A stretch of DNA of 64,000 nt from Loktanella sp. D2R18 (lineage in GTDB: Bacteria > Pseudomonadota > Alphaproteobacteria > Rhodobacterales > Rhodobacteraceae). The position numbers and the translations under genes were made by a program. Under the pieces are notes generated by a model. It was not told where the DNA came from. It searched no databases and saw nothing but the letters and a program-made list of their open reading frames with translations. Of this stretch, positions 34,978 through 43,305 are shown in pieces (within the stretch, counting starts at the first letter, position 1; each line of letters begins with the position of its first letter). The stretch is from positions 124,001 to 188,000 of the forward strand of contig NZ_QOCG01000030.1 in assembly GCF_003318235.1 (NCBI RefSeq). Direction: 5' to 3'.

Positions 34978-37253
34978 CAGACGACCTCGATGATCTCAAA
35001 TCTATGATGAATACCGCCACCCCGCGCCCTGATGCCGCGCGCCGGGGTGAAAACCTTGCGCTTGCACAGAAAAATTTCGACGACCTCCAAGGATCGCGCC
35101 AGCGGCCGCGTCCCACCCCTGTAACCGGGCCAAAGCGCCTTTGGACAGGAGTAAGAGACATGCTGAACGCAATGACATCAAAAGCGGCACTGACGACAAC
35201 CACAGCCATCGTGGCCTGCGGATTTCTTGTACTGACGCCAACGGGGCAAGACCTGCTGACATCTGGCCCCAGCCCAGCACCCGACGAATATGATTTCTAC
35301 CCAACGCCGATACCAGCGCCAGTGCCAGTGCCAGTGCCAGTGCCAGAGAATAGCGCCGCGCAAAGCGACGACAACATACGCTTCAATGAACCTGAAAAAG
35401 CCGATACGCCAAACGCAGGTACTGCCGAAGGCGATCTGACTGGCAGCATTGCCAAGACAATGTCGGAAGAACCAGAACCTACCGCTGACTTAGATATGGG
35501 GTCATCCGTTGATGTGGCGGCAGTACAAGAAGGCCTTTCAGATCATTGGGAAGCGTTGGATTCCGAGCAGTTAGGCAGCCTGGACGTTGCGGATTTGGCG
35601 GCTACCGGCGCCTCAGAAGGAACCATGCTTTATGGCGAAAGCTCATTTGAGGCCGAAACTGTGTGGAACTCAGGGGATGCGAGCGCTGACCGTATAGCAA
35701 CTCCCCCAAGGGCTCCATCCGTGAGCGAAGCGGTGACGTCAGCTATGAATTCCGAAGCCCCTGTCATGGCCGACGAAGTGACGCGTCGGGCACCACAGTT
35801 CGAAGGCATCGCTGCGGGGACCCTGTCGTCCATCGCGGTAGAAAGCCCCAGCATCGTGCGACCCTTCACAGAAACCTACGCCAACGCGGCCACGAACCCG
35901 CTCAAAATCACTTCTGACGATCCGGTTTCGACCTTTTCTATCGATGTCGACACGGCTTCCTACTCGGTTATCCGCTCGTCCCTGTCTCGCGGGCAGCTAC
36001 CGCCCGCCAACGCGGTGCGGATCGAAGAAATGGTAAATTATTTTCCCTATGCCTACCCGGCTCCCGAAGATGACAGGCCGTTCCGCACAACCGTGTCCAA
36101 CTTTGAAACGCCATGGAACCCGGACACGCAACTGGTGCATATTGCGCTGCAAGGACAGATGCCTGCGCTTGACGACCGCCCGCCGCTGAACCTTGTGTTT
36201 TTGATCGACACATCGGGGTCAATGAACCAGCCCGAAAAACTGCCGCTGCTCAAACAATCTTTCCGGATCATGCTTGACCAGTTGCGCCCCGAAGATCAGG
36301 TCGCGATTGTCGAATATGCGGGCAGCGCCGGTCAGGTGCTCGCGCCCACGGCGGCCTCTGACCGCGCGACGATCTTGCAAGCGCTGCAGTCGCTAGGCGC
36401 AGGTGGATCGACCAATGGTCAAGGCGGGCTGGAACAGGCTTACGCCGTAGCTGACACGATGGCCGAAGATGGCGAGGTGAGCCGCGTGATCCTTGCCACG
36501 GATGGGGATTTTAACGTCGGGATCAACAATCCCGATGCACTCAAAGACTTTATCGCGGGCAAACGCGACACAGGCACATATCTATCGGTGCTTGGATTTG
36601 GGCGCGGAAACTTGGATGACGCGACGATGCAGGCGCTCGCCCAAAATGGCAATGGAACTGCGGCCTTTATCGATACATTGTCCGAAGCACAAAAAGTGCT
36701 GGTTGATCAACTGTCAGGCGCGCTCTTCCCGATTGCGGGCGACGTCAAAGTCCAAGTCGAGTTCAACCCGGCCCAAGTCGCCGAACACCGATTAATCGGC
36801 TACGAAACCCGCGCGCTCAACCGTGAAGATTTCAACAATGATAAGGTCGATGCCGGGGAGCTTGGCGCGGGCCACACGGTTACGGCGATCTATGAAATCA
36901 CGCCCGTGGGCAGCCCTGCGCAACTGTCTGATCCGCTCCGCTATGCGCCCAATACGGTCGCGGCGACATCGGATGAACTCGGCTTTGTCAAACTGCGCTA
37001 TAAAGCACCGGGCGAAGACTCCAGCCAGCTGATCGAAACCGCGATCACGGGGACAAGCATCCCCGGTACAGAGGCCAATTTCGCCGCCGCAATCGCGGGC
37101 TTCGGGCAACTCCTGCGCGACGATACCTACCTTGGTGATTGGGGCTATTCTGATGCCATCGCACTGGCCAATGCCAACCGTGGAGAAGATAACTTCGGCT
37201 ACCGGACCGAGGCCGTGCAACTCATGCGGCTCGCGCAAAGCCTGTCGCGATAA
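34974..37253 (+). CDS. Membrane VWA-domain protein, YfbK-like
   Basis: A 759-residue protein. A cytosolic N terminus of about 70 residues (DDLDDLKSMMNTATPRPDAA) is followed by one membrane helix (about 71-88), a Pro/Val repeat (PAPVPVPVPVP, 114-124), an acidic low-complexity stretch, a YfbK N-terminal-type domain (FSIDVDTASYSVIRSSLSRG; RIEEMVNYFPY), then a von Willebrand A domain with a complete MIDAS (D412-T-S-G-S416, a Thr in GGSTNG, LATDGDFNVG) and a DUF3520-like C-terminal beta region. MIDAS proteins bind ligands through a metal. It overlaps the sigma gene by 4 bases. Confidence 0.87.
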   Translation: MTDDLDDLKSMMNTATPRPDAARRGENLALAQKNFDDLQGSRQRPRPTPVTGPKRLWTGVRDMLNAMTSKAALTTTTAIVACGFLVLTPTGQDLLTSGPSPAPDEYDFYPTPIPAPVPVPVPVPENSAAQSDDNIRFNEPEKADTPNAGTAEGDLTGSIAKTMSEEPEPTADLDMGSSVDVAAVQEGLSDHWEALDSEQLGSLDVADLAATGASEGTMLYGESSFEAETVWNSGDASADRIATPPRAPSVSEAVTSAMNSEAPVMADEVTRRAPQFEGIAAGTLSSIAVESPSIVRPFTETYANAATNPLKITSDDPVSTFSIDVDTASYSVIRSSLSRGQLPPANAVRIEEMVNYFPYAYPAPEDDRPFRTTVSNFETPWNPDTQLVHIALQGQMPALDDRPPLNLVFLIDTSGSMNQPEKLPLLKQSFRIMLDQLRPEDQVAIVEYAGSAGQVLAPTAASDRATILQALQSLGAGGSTNGQGGLEQAYAVADTMAEDGEVSRVILATDGDFNVGINNPDALKDFIAGKRDTGTYLSVLGFGRGNLDDATMQALAQNGNGTAAFIDTLSEAQKVLVDQLSGALFPIAGDVKVQVEFNPAQVAEHRLIGYETRALNREDFNNDKVDAGELGAGHTVTAIYEITPVGSPAQLSDPLRYAPNTVAATSDELGFVKLRYKAPGEDSSQLIETAITGTSIPGTEANFAAAIAGFGQLLRDDTYLGDWGYSDAIALANANRGEDNFGYRTEAVQLMRLAQSLSR
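35315..35346 (+). repeat. Hexanucleotide tandem repeat in the VWA gene
   Basis: About five head-to-tail copies of GCCAGT (first copy GCGCCAGT), coding for alternating Pro and Ala/Val. Because the unit is six bases, copy-number change would alter the linker length without shifting the frame. Confidence 0.7.
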
Positions 37254-37259
37254 CGCTGG

Positions 37260-37297
37260 TTTTGTCCTGCCCTGCGGGTGTGTAGGGTGGGACAAAA
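37260..37297 (+). terminator. Hairpin between the VWA and SUMF1-like genes
   Basis: TTTTGTCCTGCCCT pairs with AGGGTGGGACAAAA (two non-pairing positions) around the loop GCGGGTGTGT, followed by TTTGATTGG. It starts 7 bases after the VWA stop and could reduce transcription into the SUMF1-like gene. Confidence 0.45.
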
Positions 37298-37313
37298 TTT
37301 GATTGGTATTTTG

Positions 37314-38267
37314 ATGAAAACACTATTTTCCGCGCTTTGTCTTCTCACCGCGTCACCAGCCTTTACCGCACCTCTCGACATGTTCCGTGACTGTGATGAA
37401 TGTCCCGAGATGATTGAACTGCCATTGGGTGAATTCATGATGGGTGCGCCTGAAGGTGAAGCGCAGCTGGAATACCATTGGTACAATGGTGCCTTGCGCC
37501 CCACGACTATTGAAAACCCTTTTATTGCACATGAAGAAGGGCCGCTGCATCTCGTGAAAGTTGATATTCCTGTCGCTATGGCGCGCACTGAGATTACATA
37601 TGATCAATGGATGATTTGCGTGAATGATAGCGGATGTAACGGGTATACGCCCAACTCTTCAGTTTTGCTGCTAACCGCGACAGAAAGCATTGAAGACGTC
37701 GTCCGAGTTGAGGCCGTAGGGTCGCATCCAGTGCGCAACATTTCGTATATAGATGCATTAGCATATGTTGATTGGCTTAACGATAAAACGGATACAACAT
37801 CTTATCGTTTACCGACAGAGGCTGAATGGGAGTATGCCGCACGCGCGGGCACCCAAACACCTTTCTATCAAGGGGTGTATGTTACCCAAGACCAAGTAAA
37901 TTACAGTGATCAGGATGCCGCACGCGTACGTGCTGATGGTGATCCCGATTATATTATAAGCTCGTTTCCGGTTCCCGTTGAAAATTTAGATGCAGCTAAT
38001 GGATGGGGATTGCGACATATGTCCGGGAATGTGGGAGAAATCACACTGTCGTGTTGGTCTGAACGGCAACAGCTGTTCACACTCACTAGCCAATACCTAG
38101 AACATGCGCAAACAAATGGGACATGTGATCGCGTTCGGCGCGGGGGCAATTATGTCTTCAGTAAGAACTTCTCGCGTACTGGTGCGCGCTACCCGATTGA
38201 CGACGATGCGCGTGTATCATTTGTGGGGTTTCGTGTCCTGCGTGAAATGCGCACCCCCAACCCATAA
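37314..38267 (+). CDS. Secreted SUMF1/FGE-fold protein
   Basis: A 317-residue exported protein with the formylglycine-generating-enzyme (SUMF1) fold. ATG 37314 opens a signal peptide (MKTLFSALCLLTASPAFTA). Fold marks are PLGEFMMGAPEGE, TEITYDQWMICV, HPVRNISYIDALAYVDWLN, YRLPTEAEWEYAARAG, the GNVGE block and RVRRGGNYVFSKNFSRTGARY. The two active-site cysteines of true formylglycine enzymes are missing from that last block (Ser and Phe there), so sulfatase activation is unlikely; such proteins usually bind or modify other things. It is more AT-rich than its neighbours and follows the VWA gene. Confidence 0.85.
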   Translation: MKTLFSALCLLTASPAFTAPLDMFRDCDECPEMIELPLGEFMMGAPEGEAQLEYHWYNGALRPTTIENPFIAHEEGPLHLVKVDIPVAMARTEITYDQWMICVNDSGCNGYTPNSSVLLLTATESIEDVVRVEAVGSHPVRNISYIDALAYVDWLNDKTDTTSYRLPTEAEWEYAARAGTQTPFYQGVYVTQDQVNYSDQDAARVRADGDPDYIISSFPVPVENLDAANGWGLRHMSGNVGEITLSCWSERQQLFTLTSQYLEHAQTNGTCDRVRRGGNYVFSKNFSRTGARYPIDDDARVSFVGFRVLREMRTPNP

Positions 38268-38271
38268 CCCC

Positions 38272-38955
38272 TCACCGCTCATACGCCTTGCAATCCATGA
38301 AATCCTTGAGCGTTTGGCCTTTGGCCGGGCGGAACGTCCCTGCGTCCTCAACCGCGACCATCCGGTCGAGCCGGAACATCCGGAAATCATTCCGCAGTTC
38401 ACACCAGCAGACGGCGGTCCAGACTTTGCCCCAGAACCAGACCCCAAGCGGGCGCACGGTGCGGGTGCTGGCTGCGCCTTTTTCATCTTCGTAGCTGATT
38501 GTCAGGCGGGTGTGGGTTTCTGACGCCTCTTCGAATTGATCAATATGATCGCGCCAACTGCCGCCGTGCCATGGCATCGTGACCGCATGGACATTGACTT
38601 GGCCGATCTTGCGCCGGGCCGTGTCGGGCAGAACGGTGTCGATCTTGACCAAGGCTTCTTGGGCTGCGGCTGACATCTTTGTGCCGCCCCATGTCTGCAA
38701 AATCCGCGCGCCCGCGACCAAGGCCACGATTTCATCTTCAGAAAACATCAGCGGCGGCAAATCATAGCCGTCACGCATCAGGTATCCGATGCCCGCCTCA
38801 CCATCAATCGGCACGCCAGACCCAATCAAATGCGCGATATCGCGGTAGATCGTGCGCTTTGTCACCTCAAGCCGTTCAGCCAACTGTGCCGCCGTGGTGA
38901 GCCGACCACCCCGCAGATACTGCAATATCTGGAAAAGACGGTCGGCCCTACGCAT
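38272..38955 (-). CDS. HTH-WYL transcriptional regulator (YafY family)
   Basis: A 227-residue DNA-binding regulator. The N terminus is a winged helix (RRADRLFQILQYLRGG, then TAAQLAERLEVTKRTIYRDI), and the C-terminal part is a WYL domain (about residues 130-205) with its conserved R-x-x-R-P-L-G (RTVRPLGVWFWG) and FRLDRM elements. WYL domains sense ligands, often nucleotides or single-stranded nucleic acid. The start overlaps the stop of the VOC gene (TAATG), so the two are co-translated, and the VOC gene may belong to its regulon. Confidence 0.88.
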   Translation of the reverse strand: MRRADRLFQILQYLRGGRLTTAAQLAERLEVTKRTIYRDIAHLIGSGVPIDGEAGIGYLMRDGYDLPPLMFSEDEIVALVAGARILQTWGGTKMSAAAQEALVKIDTVLPDTARRKIGQVNVHAVTMPWHGGSWRDHIDQFEEASETHTRLTISYEDEKGAASTRTVRPLGVWFWGKVWTAVCWCELRNDFRMFRLDRMVAVEDAGTFRPAKGQTLKDFMDCKAYER

Positions 38956-39320
38956 TATGACGCGCGCTCAAACAGGCCGATTGAATTACCGTCCAGATCT
39001 TTGGCATAAACAAAGCGGCCGGGCGGGATCGTAATGGCCGGGCTGACGACTTTGCCACCTGCCGCCTGACAGCGTTCAATCGCAGCCTCAAGCGTATCGG
39101 GCACGCAAAGGTGGATCGTGTTACCACCATCCGCCGCAGGTTTACCCGGGTACAAATGCCCACCAACCGCGTTCATTTCGGACCCAAGAACCGCCATCGG
39201 GTTTGGCCCAGAGTTATCAATGCTCATCTGATAACCGAAAACCTCACTGTAGAATGCCACTGATTTATCCATATCGGTCACAGGAATTTCAGCCCATACC
39301 ACAATTGCTTTGTTACCCAT
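38955..39320 (-). CDS. VOC-family (glyoxalase/bleomycin resistance-like) protein
   Basis: A 121-residue protein with one VOC fold made from two beta-alpha-beta-beta-beta units: WAEIPVTDMDKSVAFYSEVFGYQ, GGHLYPGKP, then the second unit with IHLCVPDTLEAAIERCQAAGGK and FVYAKDLDGNSIGLFE. The Glu near the end (LFE) is the usual metal ligand. Members include lactoylglutathione lyases, dioxygenases and drug-binding proteins; the reaction cannot be named. It is first in a two-gene unit with the WYL regulator. Confidence 0.85.
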   Translation of the reverse strand: MGNKAIVVWAEIPVTDMDKSVAFYSEVFGYQMSIDNSGPNPMAVLGSEMNAVGGHLYPGKPAADGGNTIHLCVPDTLEAAIERCQAAGGKVVSPAITIPPGRFVYAKDLDGNSIGLFERAS

Positions 39321-39381
39321 CGTTCATCTCCTTGTTTTGCGATGTTGATGGCCACGTTTAATCATACCCCTCCTGACAGCG

Positions 39382-39813
39382 TTATGTCAGCATGTTTTCA
39401 GTATCCAAAATAAGATGTGGCTGCCCGTCAGATGTCCGTTCTTTTGAATAGCCGTCAGGCCCAATTGTTCCTGTGATCCGGCTGCGCATATTTTTGAAAC
39501 TAGTGAAACAAACTGTGTCAACGGGGTGATCAAGCTGAATTTCAACGCGGGTCCAACCCGGTTGCTGCGGACTTAGGTGTATGATCTCGCCCGCGCACGC
39601 ATGGCCCAGATAGCGCCCAGCGACCCTTGCACCAACCGTCAGATACGCTGGCGTAAAATCACAGATCACCGCGTGAAAACTGTTCCAATCCCGGAACCCG
39701 TGATCTTTGGCGATTTGTTCAAGCGCTTGTGCGTGGCTCATACCTGAAGCCCCGGCGCGCAATACCTTGGCCATTGTTTTTGCTTTGTGTAGCGTTGGGA
39801 ACTGTCCGCTCAT
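39382..39813 (-). CDS. Small protein with glyoxalase-related helical N terminus
   Basis: A 143-residue cytosolic protein. The first 50 residues (LHKAKTMAKVLRAGASGMSH, ALEQIAKDHGFRDWNSFHAV) match the short helical domain that usually heads glyoxalase-superfamily-related proteins. The rest is beta-rich (VGARVAGRYLGHACAGEIIH and later), without a visible VOC metal site. It overlaps the stop of the MATE gene by 4 bases on the same strand, so it is translated after the transporter. Function unknown. Confidence 0.7.
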   Translation of the reverse strand: MSGQFPTLHKAKTMAKVLRAGASGMSHAQALEQIAKDHGFRDWNSFHAVICDFTPAYLTVGARVAGRYLGHACAGEIIHLSPQQPGWTRVEIQLDHPVDTVCFTSFKNMRSRITGTIGPDGYSKERTSDGQPHLILDTENMLT

Positions 39814-41177
39814 TGTGTGACCTCCTGAGAGCGCTTTTGGCTACGCCGCAATGCGACGACCGCAATTGTCAGTAGCAAAAGCATGACTTCGGCGAGCGGC
39901 CCCGCGTACCAAATGCCGGGTTCTCCGAAGACCATCGGCAAGACGAACGTAAGCGGGATCGCAAAGAGATAGGGTTTAGATAGCCCCAATATAGCGGCAC
40001 GTGTGGCGTCCCCGATGGTTTGGAAATAGCTCGCCACCATCATCAACGGTCCCATCAGGAAGAACACAATCGCCATAATTGGGATGATCCGCGCGACCTC
40101 TGCAATGACATCTGGATCATCGACAAAAGCCGCTCCGATTTGCACGGCAAAGCTGGTCACGATGATCTGCACAATCACGCAATAGACAAGTGATGTGGCC
40201 AAAGCGATCTGCAGCGACCTTGCTGATCGCACCCATAGCCCAGCCCCATAATTGTTGCCTGTGATCGATTGCATCGCAAACGACAGCCCCAACATCGGCA
40301 GATAGGTAAACGTCACGATCCGCGTGATGATCCCATAGGCCGTGACCGTATCAGCATAATGCGGGGTTTGTGCCAGTTGTAGCGCGGCCATGATCGCCGC
40401 AGACCCAAGCGCCAGCCCTGTGAAATTCAGGCTTTGCGGTGCCCCAAGTGCCAGCATCCGTGTCCACCCGTGTAACCAAGAAGACTGGCGCAGTACTACA
40501 AACGGCAATGGCGTTTTCCCGCGCAGCCGAAACGTCGCAATGATCGCAAAGGCGAGCAATTGCGCCATCCCCGTACCATAGGCAGACCCGGCAACCCCCA
40601 TATTCAGCTTTGCAATCAGCACATAGTTGAACGCAATATTGGCGAGCGACACAAGCAGGCTCATCGCGGCCATGAAACCAACCCGGCCTTCGTTGCGCAA
40701 AGCATCCGAATTGACCGACAGGACAAACATCAACGGCGTGAAAAACACCGTGATCCGCAGATAGGTCAGCCCCATTTGCGCAAGCGCAGGGTCAGATGCA
40801 GCAGACAGGCTGGCAATGGTTGCCCCGAACAACCCCGACAGCACGATCAAAATCCCCGCGACCAACAGTGCGAGCCCATGCGCGCCTGCGAACACCGCGC
40901 GGGCCTGTGCTATACGATCTCCGCCCAGATGGCGCGCAAGAATGCTCGACATGCCGCTGGACACTAGGGTCGCGCAGGCGGCAATCAGCATGTAGATTGG
41001 AAACATCAAGGTGACCGCGGCCAAGGCCTGCGGCCCTACGTAATGCCCCAAAAACAGCGCATCCGCGACCGTCAGCGCACCATTCATCCCCATCACAAAA
41101 ATAATTGGCAGCGCAGTTTTGATATAGAGCTGGCCCAAAGGGTCAGACAGGTATTTATTTCTTGGGATGTCAGACAT
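39810..41177 (-). CDS. MATE-family efflux transporter
   Basis: A 455-residue inner-membrane protein of the MATE family, which exports drugs or metabolites in exchange for Na+ or H+. Twelve hydrophobic segments form two six-helix halves: the first opens with LPIIFVMGMNGALTVADALFLGHYVG, and the second with RMLALGAPQSLNFTGLALGS. ATG 41177 follows CGGAG by 7 bases; two upstream codons (ATG 41183) and a long open frame to 41324 are less likely. It is followed by the overlapping glyoxalase-related gene. Confidence 0.88.
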   Translation of the reverse strand: MSDIPRNKYLSDPLGQLYIKTALPIIFVMGMNGALTVADALFLGHYVGPQALAAVTLMFPIYMLIAACATLVSSGMSSILARHLGGDRIAQARAVFAGAHGLALLVAGILIVLSGLFGATIASLSAASDPALAQMGLTYLRITVFFTPLMFVLSVNSDALRNEGRVGFMAAMSLLVSLANIAFNYVLIAKLNMGVAGSAYGTGMAQLLAFAIIATFRLRGKTPLPFVVLRQSSWLHGWTRMLALGAPQSLNFTGLALGSAAIMAALQLAQTPHYADTVTAYGIITRIVTFTYLPMLGLSFAMQSITGNNYGAGLWVRSARSLQIALATSLVYCVIVQIIVTSFAVQIGAAFVDDPDVIAEVARIIPIMAIVFFLMGPLMMVASYFQTIGDATRAAILGLSKPYLFAIPLTFVLPMVFGEPGIWYAGPLAEVMLLLLTIAVVALRRSQKRSQEVTQ

Positions 41178-41351
41178 GCCCATACTCCGGAATCCAAAAA
41201 TCGCGTCGTTTAGGATGGGCACCCGCGTTACCATCCGCGCGAAATGCGGAAGAGAAGTATGTATCGTTATGCTAAACTTCACCAAGACAGATGTCAGCGG
41301 GTGGCGGGCGTCAGCGGCCTGCACGTCATTTAGCGTGGGGTATTGCTTTGG

Positions 41352-42101
41352 TCAAGCAAGCCACTGACATCCTGCTGCCGTTTCCCCGCGTGGTCTATAT
41401 TCGCCGCTGATCCAACCTTGATATCCATCCGCCTGTAGCCGGTCAAAGAAGGCCGGGTAATCGATATCACTTGCATCAGGTTCTGACCGGTCAGGGGTTT
41501 GTGCAACTTGCACATGGGCCGTGATTGGGCGCATTCGTTCCCAAGTCGCGCACACATCCCCCGTAATTTTTTTTGCGTGATAGGCATCGAACAGAAGCTG
41601 TAAATTGGGCGCATTCACGGCTGCGATCACCTTTGCCGCCAGATCGTAATCGCGCAAAAAATATCCAGGCATATTGTCGCCATTGATCGGCTCAATGAGC
41701 AGGTCTTGCTTGGGCACCTGCGCAGCCGCCCAAGCAAGGTTTTCGATATAGACGGCTTCGGCCTCGGGCCCGTCTGCCACGCCAGCCATAATATGCAAAT
41801 GCTGCGCGCCAAGCGTTTTCGCATACCGTGCGGCCCGCATGAAATCGCGCTGAAATCGGGATTGCAACGCGGGCACGGCTGCCCATCCGGGTTCCCCACC
41901 CGTGTAATTTGGTGGCGGGCAGTTGAGCGACACCATTTTTAGATCATACCGCGCCAATTGGTTCACGATATCTTGCGCATTCACATCATAGGGGAACTGC
42001 ACCTCAACCCCGTCAAAGCCCGCATCCTTAGCAGCGCCAAAGCGTTGCAAGAACGGCAGTTCGGCAAACAACCACGTCAGATTGGCACAATATTTGGACA
42101 T
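41352..42101 (-). CDS. hyi: Hydroxypyruvate isomerase family protein
   Basis: A 249-residue TIM-barrel protein of the AP endonuclease 2/xylose isomerase superfamily, best matched by Hyi, which interconverts hydroxypyruvate and tartronate semialdehyde in glyoxylate metabolism. Metal-site residues appear in LIEPIN (Glu), FDAYHAK (Asp and His), HVQVAQTPDRSEPD (His) and ISGEYRPRG (Glu). The N terminus SKYCANLTWLFAELPFL is typical. ATG 42101 is the likely start. The glycolate oxidase genes 9 kb away produce glyoxylate, so a shared pathway is plausible; other genes of the glycerate branch are absent here. Confidence 0.85.
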   Translation of the reverse strand: MSKYCANLTWLFAELPFLQRFGAAKDAGFDGVEVQFPYDVNAQDIVNQLARYDLKMVSLNCPPPNYTGGEPGWAAVPALQSRFQRDFMRAARYAKTLGAQHLHIMAGVADGPEAEAVYIENLAWAAAQVPKQDLLIEPINGDNMPGYFLRDYDLAAKVIAAVNAPNLQLLFDAYHAKKITGDVCATWERMRPITAHVQVAQTPDRSEPDASDIDYPAFFDRLQADGYQGWISGEYRPRGETAAGCQWLA

Positions 42102-42258
42102 ACAGGCTCCAGAAAACTCGGGCACAGCTTAAACGGGAATCGCGTGCGTGCAAGAAGATCGTCAATATGACTGGACGCAAGCAGGCCTTAGATTGGACCT
42201 ATCCAGATTTCCCATCGTGAGGCTAAGATTTCATATTTGAAAAACGAAGGGTGCAATC

Positions 42259-42585
42259 ATGTGTTCTACAAGCGGATCCGCGGTGCCAACGGTGAGGATC
42301 GACAATGACCGTGTAAAAGTTACCGAATGGCGCTTTAACGCCAAAGGCGACAACACTGGCTGGCACCGTCACGCCTATGACTACATCGTTATTCCTTTGT
42401 TCGATGGTTTTTTGAAAATAAACTTGGGTGACGGGGAATACATCACGGCTCAAATGCAAAATGGGGTGCCCTATTACCGCGAAATTGGGGTCGAACACGA
42501 TGTTATCAATGGCAATGATTTTGCATGCGCATTTGTAGAGGTTGAGCTTTTAGAGCCGAGGGCAGGCGTAGTGACGACCACATAG
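42259..42585 (+). CDS. Cupin-domain protein
   Basis: A 108-residue single-domain cupin. The first cupin motif shows as TGWHRHAYDYIVIPLFDGFL, with His residues and an acidic position; the second is GVPYYREIGVEHDVINGNDF (Glu and His). This gives a plausible metal site. Small cupins act as enzymes, binding proteins or regulators, and nothing here decides. ATG 42259 follows GAAGGGTG. It stands alone, divergent from the isomerase gene. Confidence 0.8.
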   Translation: MCSTSGSAVPTVRIDNDRVKVTEWRFNAKGDNTGWHRHAYDYIVIPLFDGFLKINLGDGEYITAQMQNGVPYYREIGVEHDVINGNDFACAFVEVELLEPRAGVVTTT

Positions 42586-42660
42586 TCTGCCTGCCCAAAT
42601 GTGCTCACCTCGACCAACCGCGTAAAATCATCAGCTCGGCGCGATGCACCCGTACATTTC

Positions 42661-43248
42661 CTACTTCAACTCTTCTGCAAGAATAATTGGAAAGAAGTGT
42701 CCATTCGATCGCACACCAAACCAGTCATTCCCACCATGTGTCGCCACTTCTCCGATCTCAACGAGGCGGTAGAACGATTTGCGATCAATTAGCGCTTCTA
42801 ACTCTGCGCGGATCAAAATATAGGGGCTGGGTTCGCCGGTGTCAGGGTCTTTTTCGACGCGGATCGGATGGTCAGGCCCAGCGGTCGCCGTGTCCCCCAC
42901 ATTCGTCTCAAACACCAGCGCATCCCCCACCCGGTTGAAATCCACCGCGACAAACGGCGCGTCATCTACGGTGATCGTCACCTTTTCAACAGGCGTGACC
43001 AATACATAATCATCGCCATCTTTGCGCAGAATCGTCGAAAAAAGGCGTACCAGCTCGGGCCGCCCTATCGGTGTGCCCATATAAAACCACGTCCCATCGC
43101 GCGCGATCCGCATATCAAGCGGCCCGCAATCGGGCGGATTCCACAAATGCACCGGCGGCAAGCCCCCTTTTTGGGCGGCACGGGCACTTTCGGCGATGCT
43201 TTGGGCGTTTGGGGTCACACTCTTTTGTGTTGTCATTGTTTTTGCCAT
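42661..43248 (-). CDS. DUF1285 protein
   Basis: A 195-residue cytosolic protein of the DUF1285 family (no known function). The conserved parts are LPPVHLWNPPDCGPLDMRIARDG, the FYMGTPIGRPELVRLFSTIL block, TPVEKVTITVDDAPFVAV and RAELEALIDRKSFYRLVEIG. It shares a 57-base spacer with the divergent moxR gene. DUF1285 genes often sit beside MoxR/DUF58 operons in Rhodobacteraceae, so a shared role is likely but unproven. Confidence 0.88.
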   Translation of the reverse strand: MAKTMTTQKSVTPNAQSIAESARAAQKGGLPPVHLWNPPDCGPLDMRIARDGTWFYMGTPIGRPELVRLFSTILRKDGDDYVLVTPVEKVTITVDDAPFVAVDFNRVGDALVFETNVGDTATAGPDHPIRVEKDPDTGEPSPYILIRAELEALIDRKSFYRLVEIGEVATHGGNDWFGVRSNGHFFPIILAEELK

Positions 43249-43305
43249 TGGGGTTTATGTAAATATCTGTTGGTATAGCTGATAACGTTTATCCGGAGGA
43301 AAGTC

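Noticed and set aside
37314..38267. True formylglycine-generating enzyme
   Set aside because: The active-site cysteines are absent in the RVRRGGNYVFSKNFSRTGAR block, and no sulfatase gene is nearby.
38955..39813. The VOC gene and the glyoxalase-related gene as pieces of one broken gene
   Set aside because: They are separated by a 61-base gap, have different folds, and each has its own complete start and stop.
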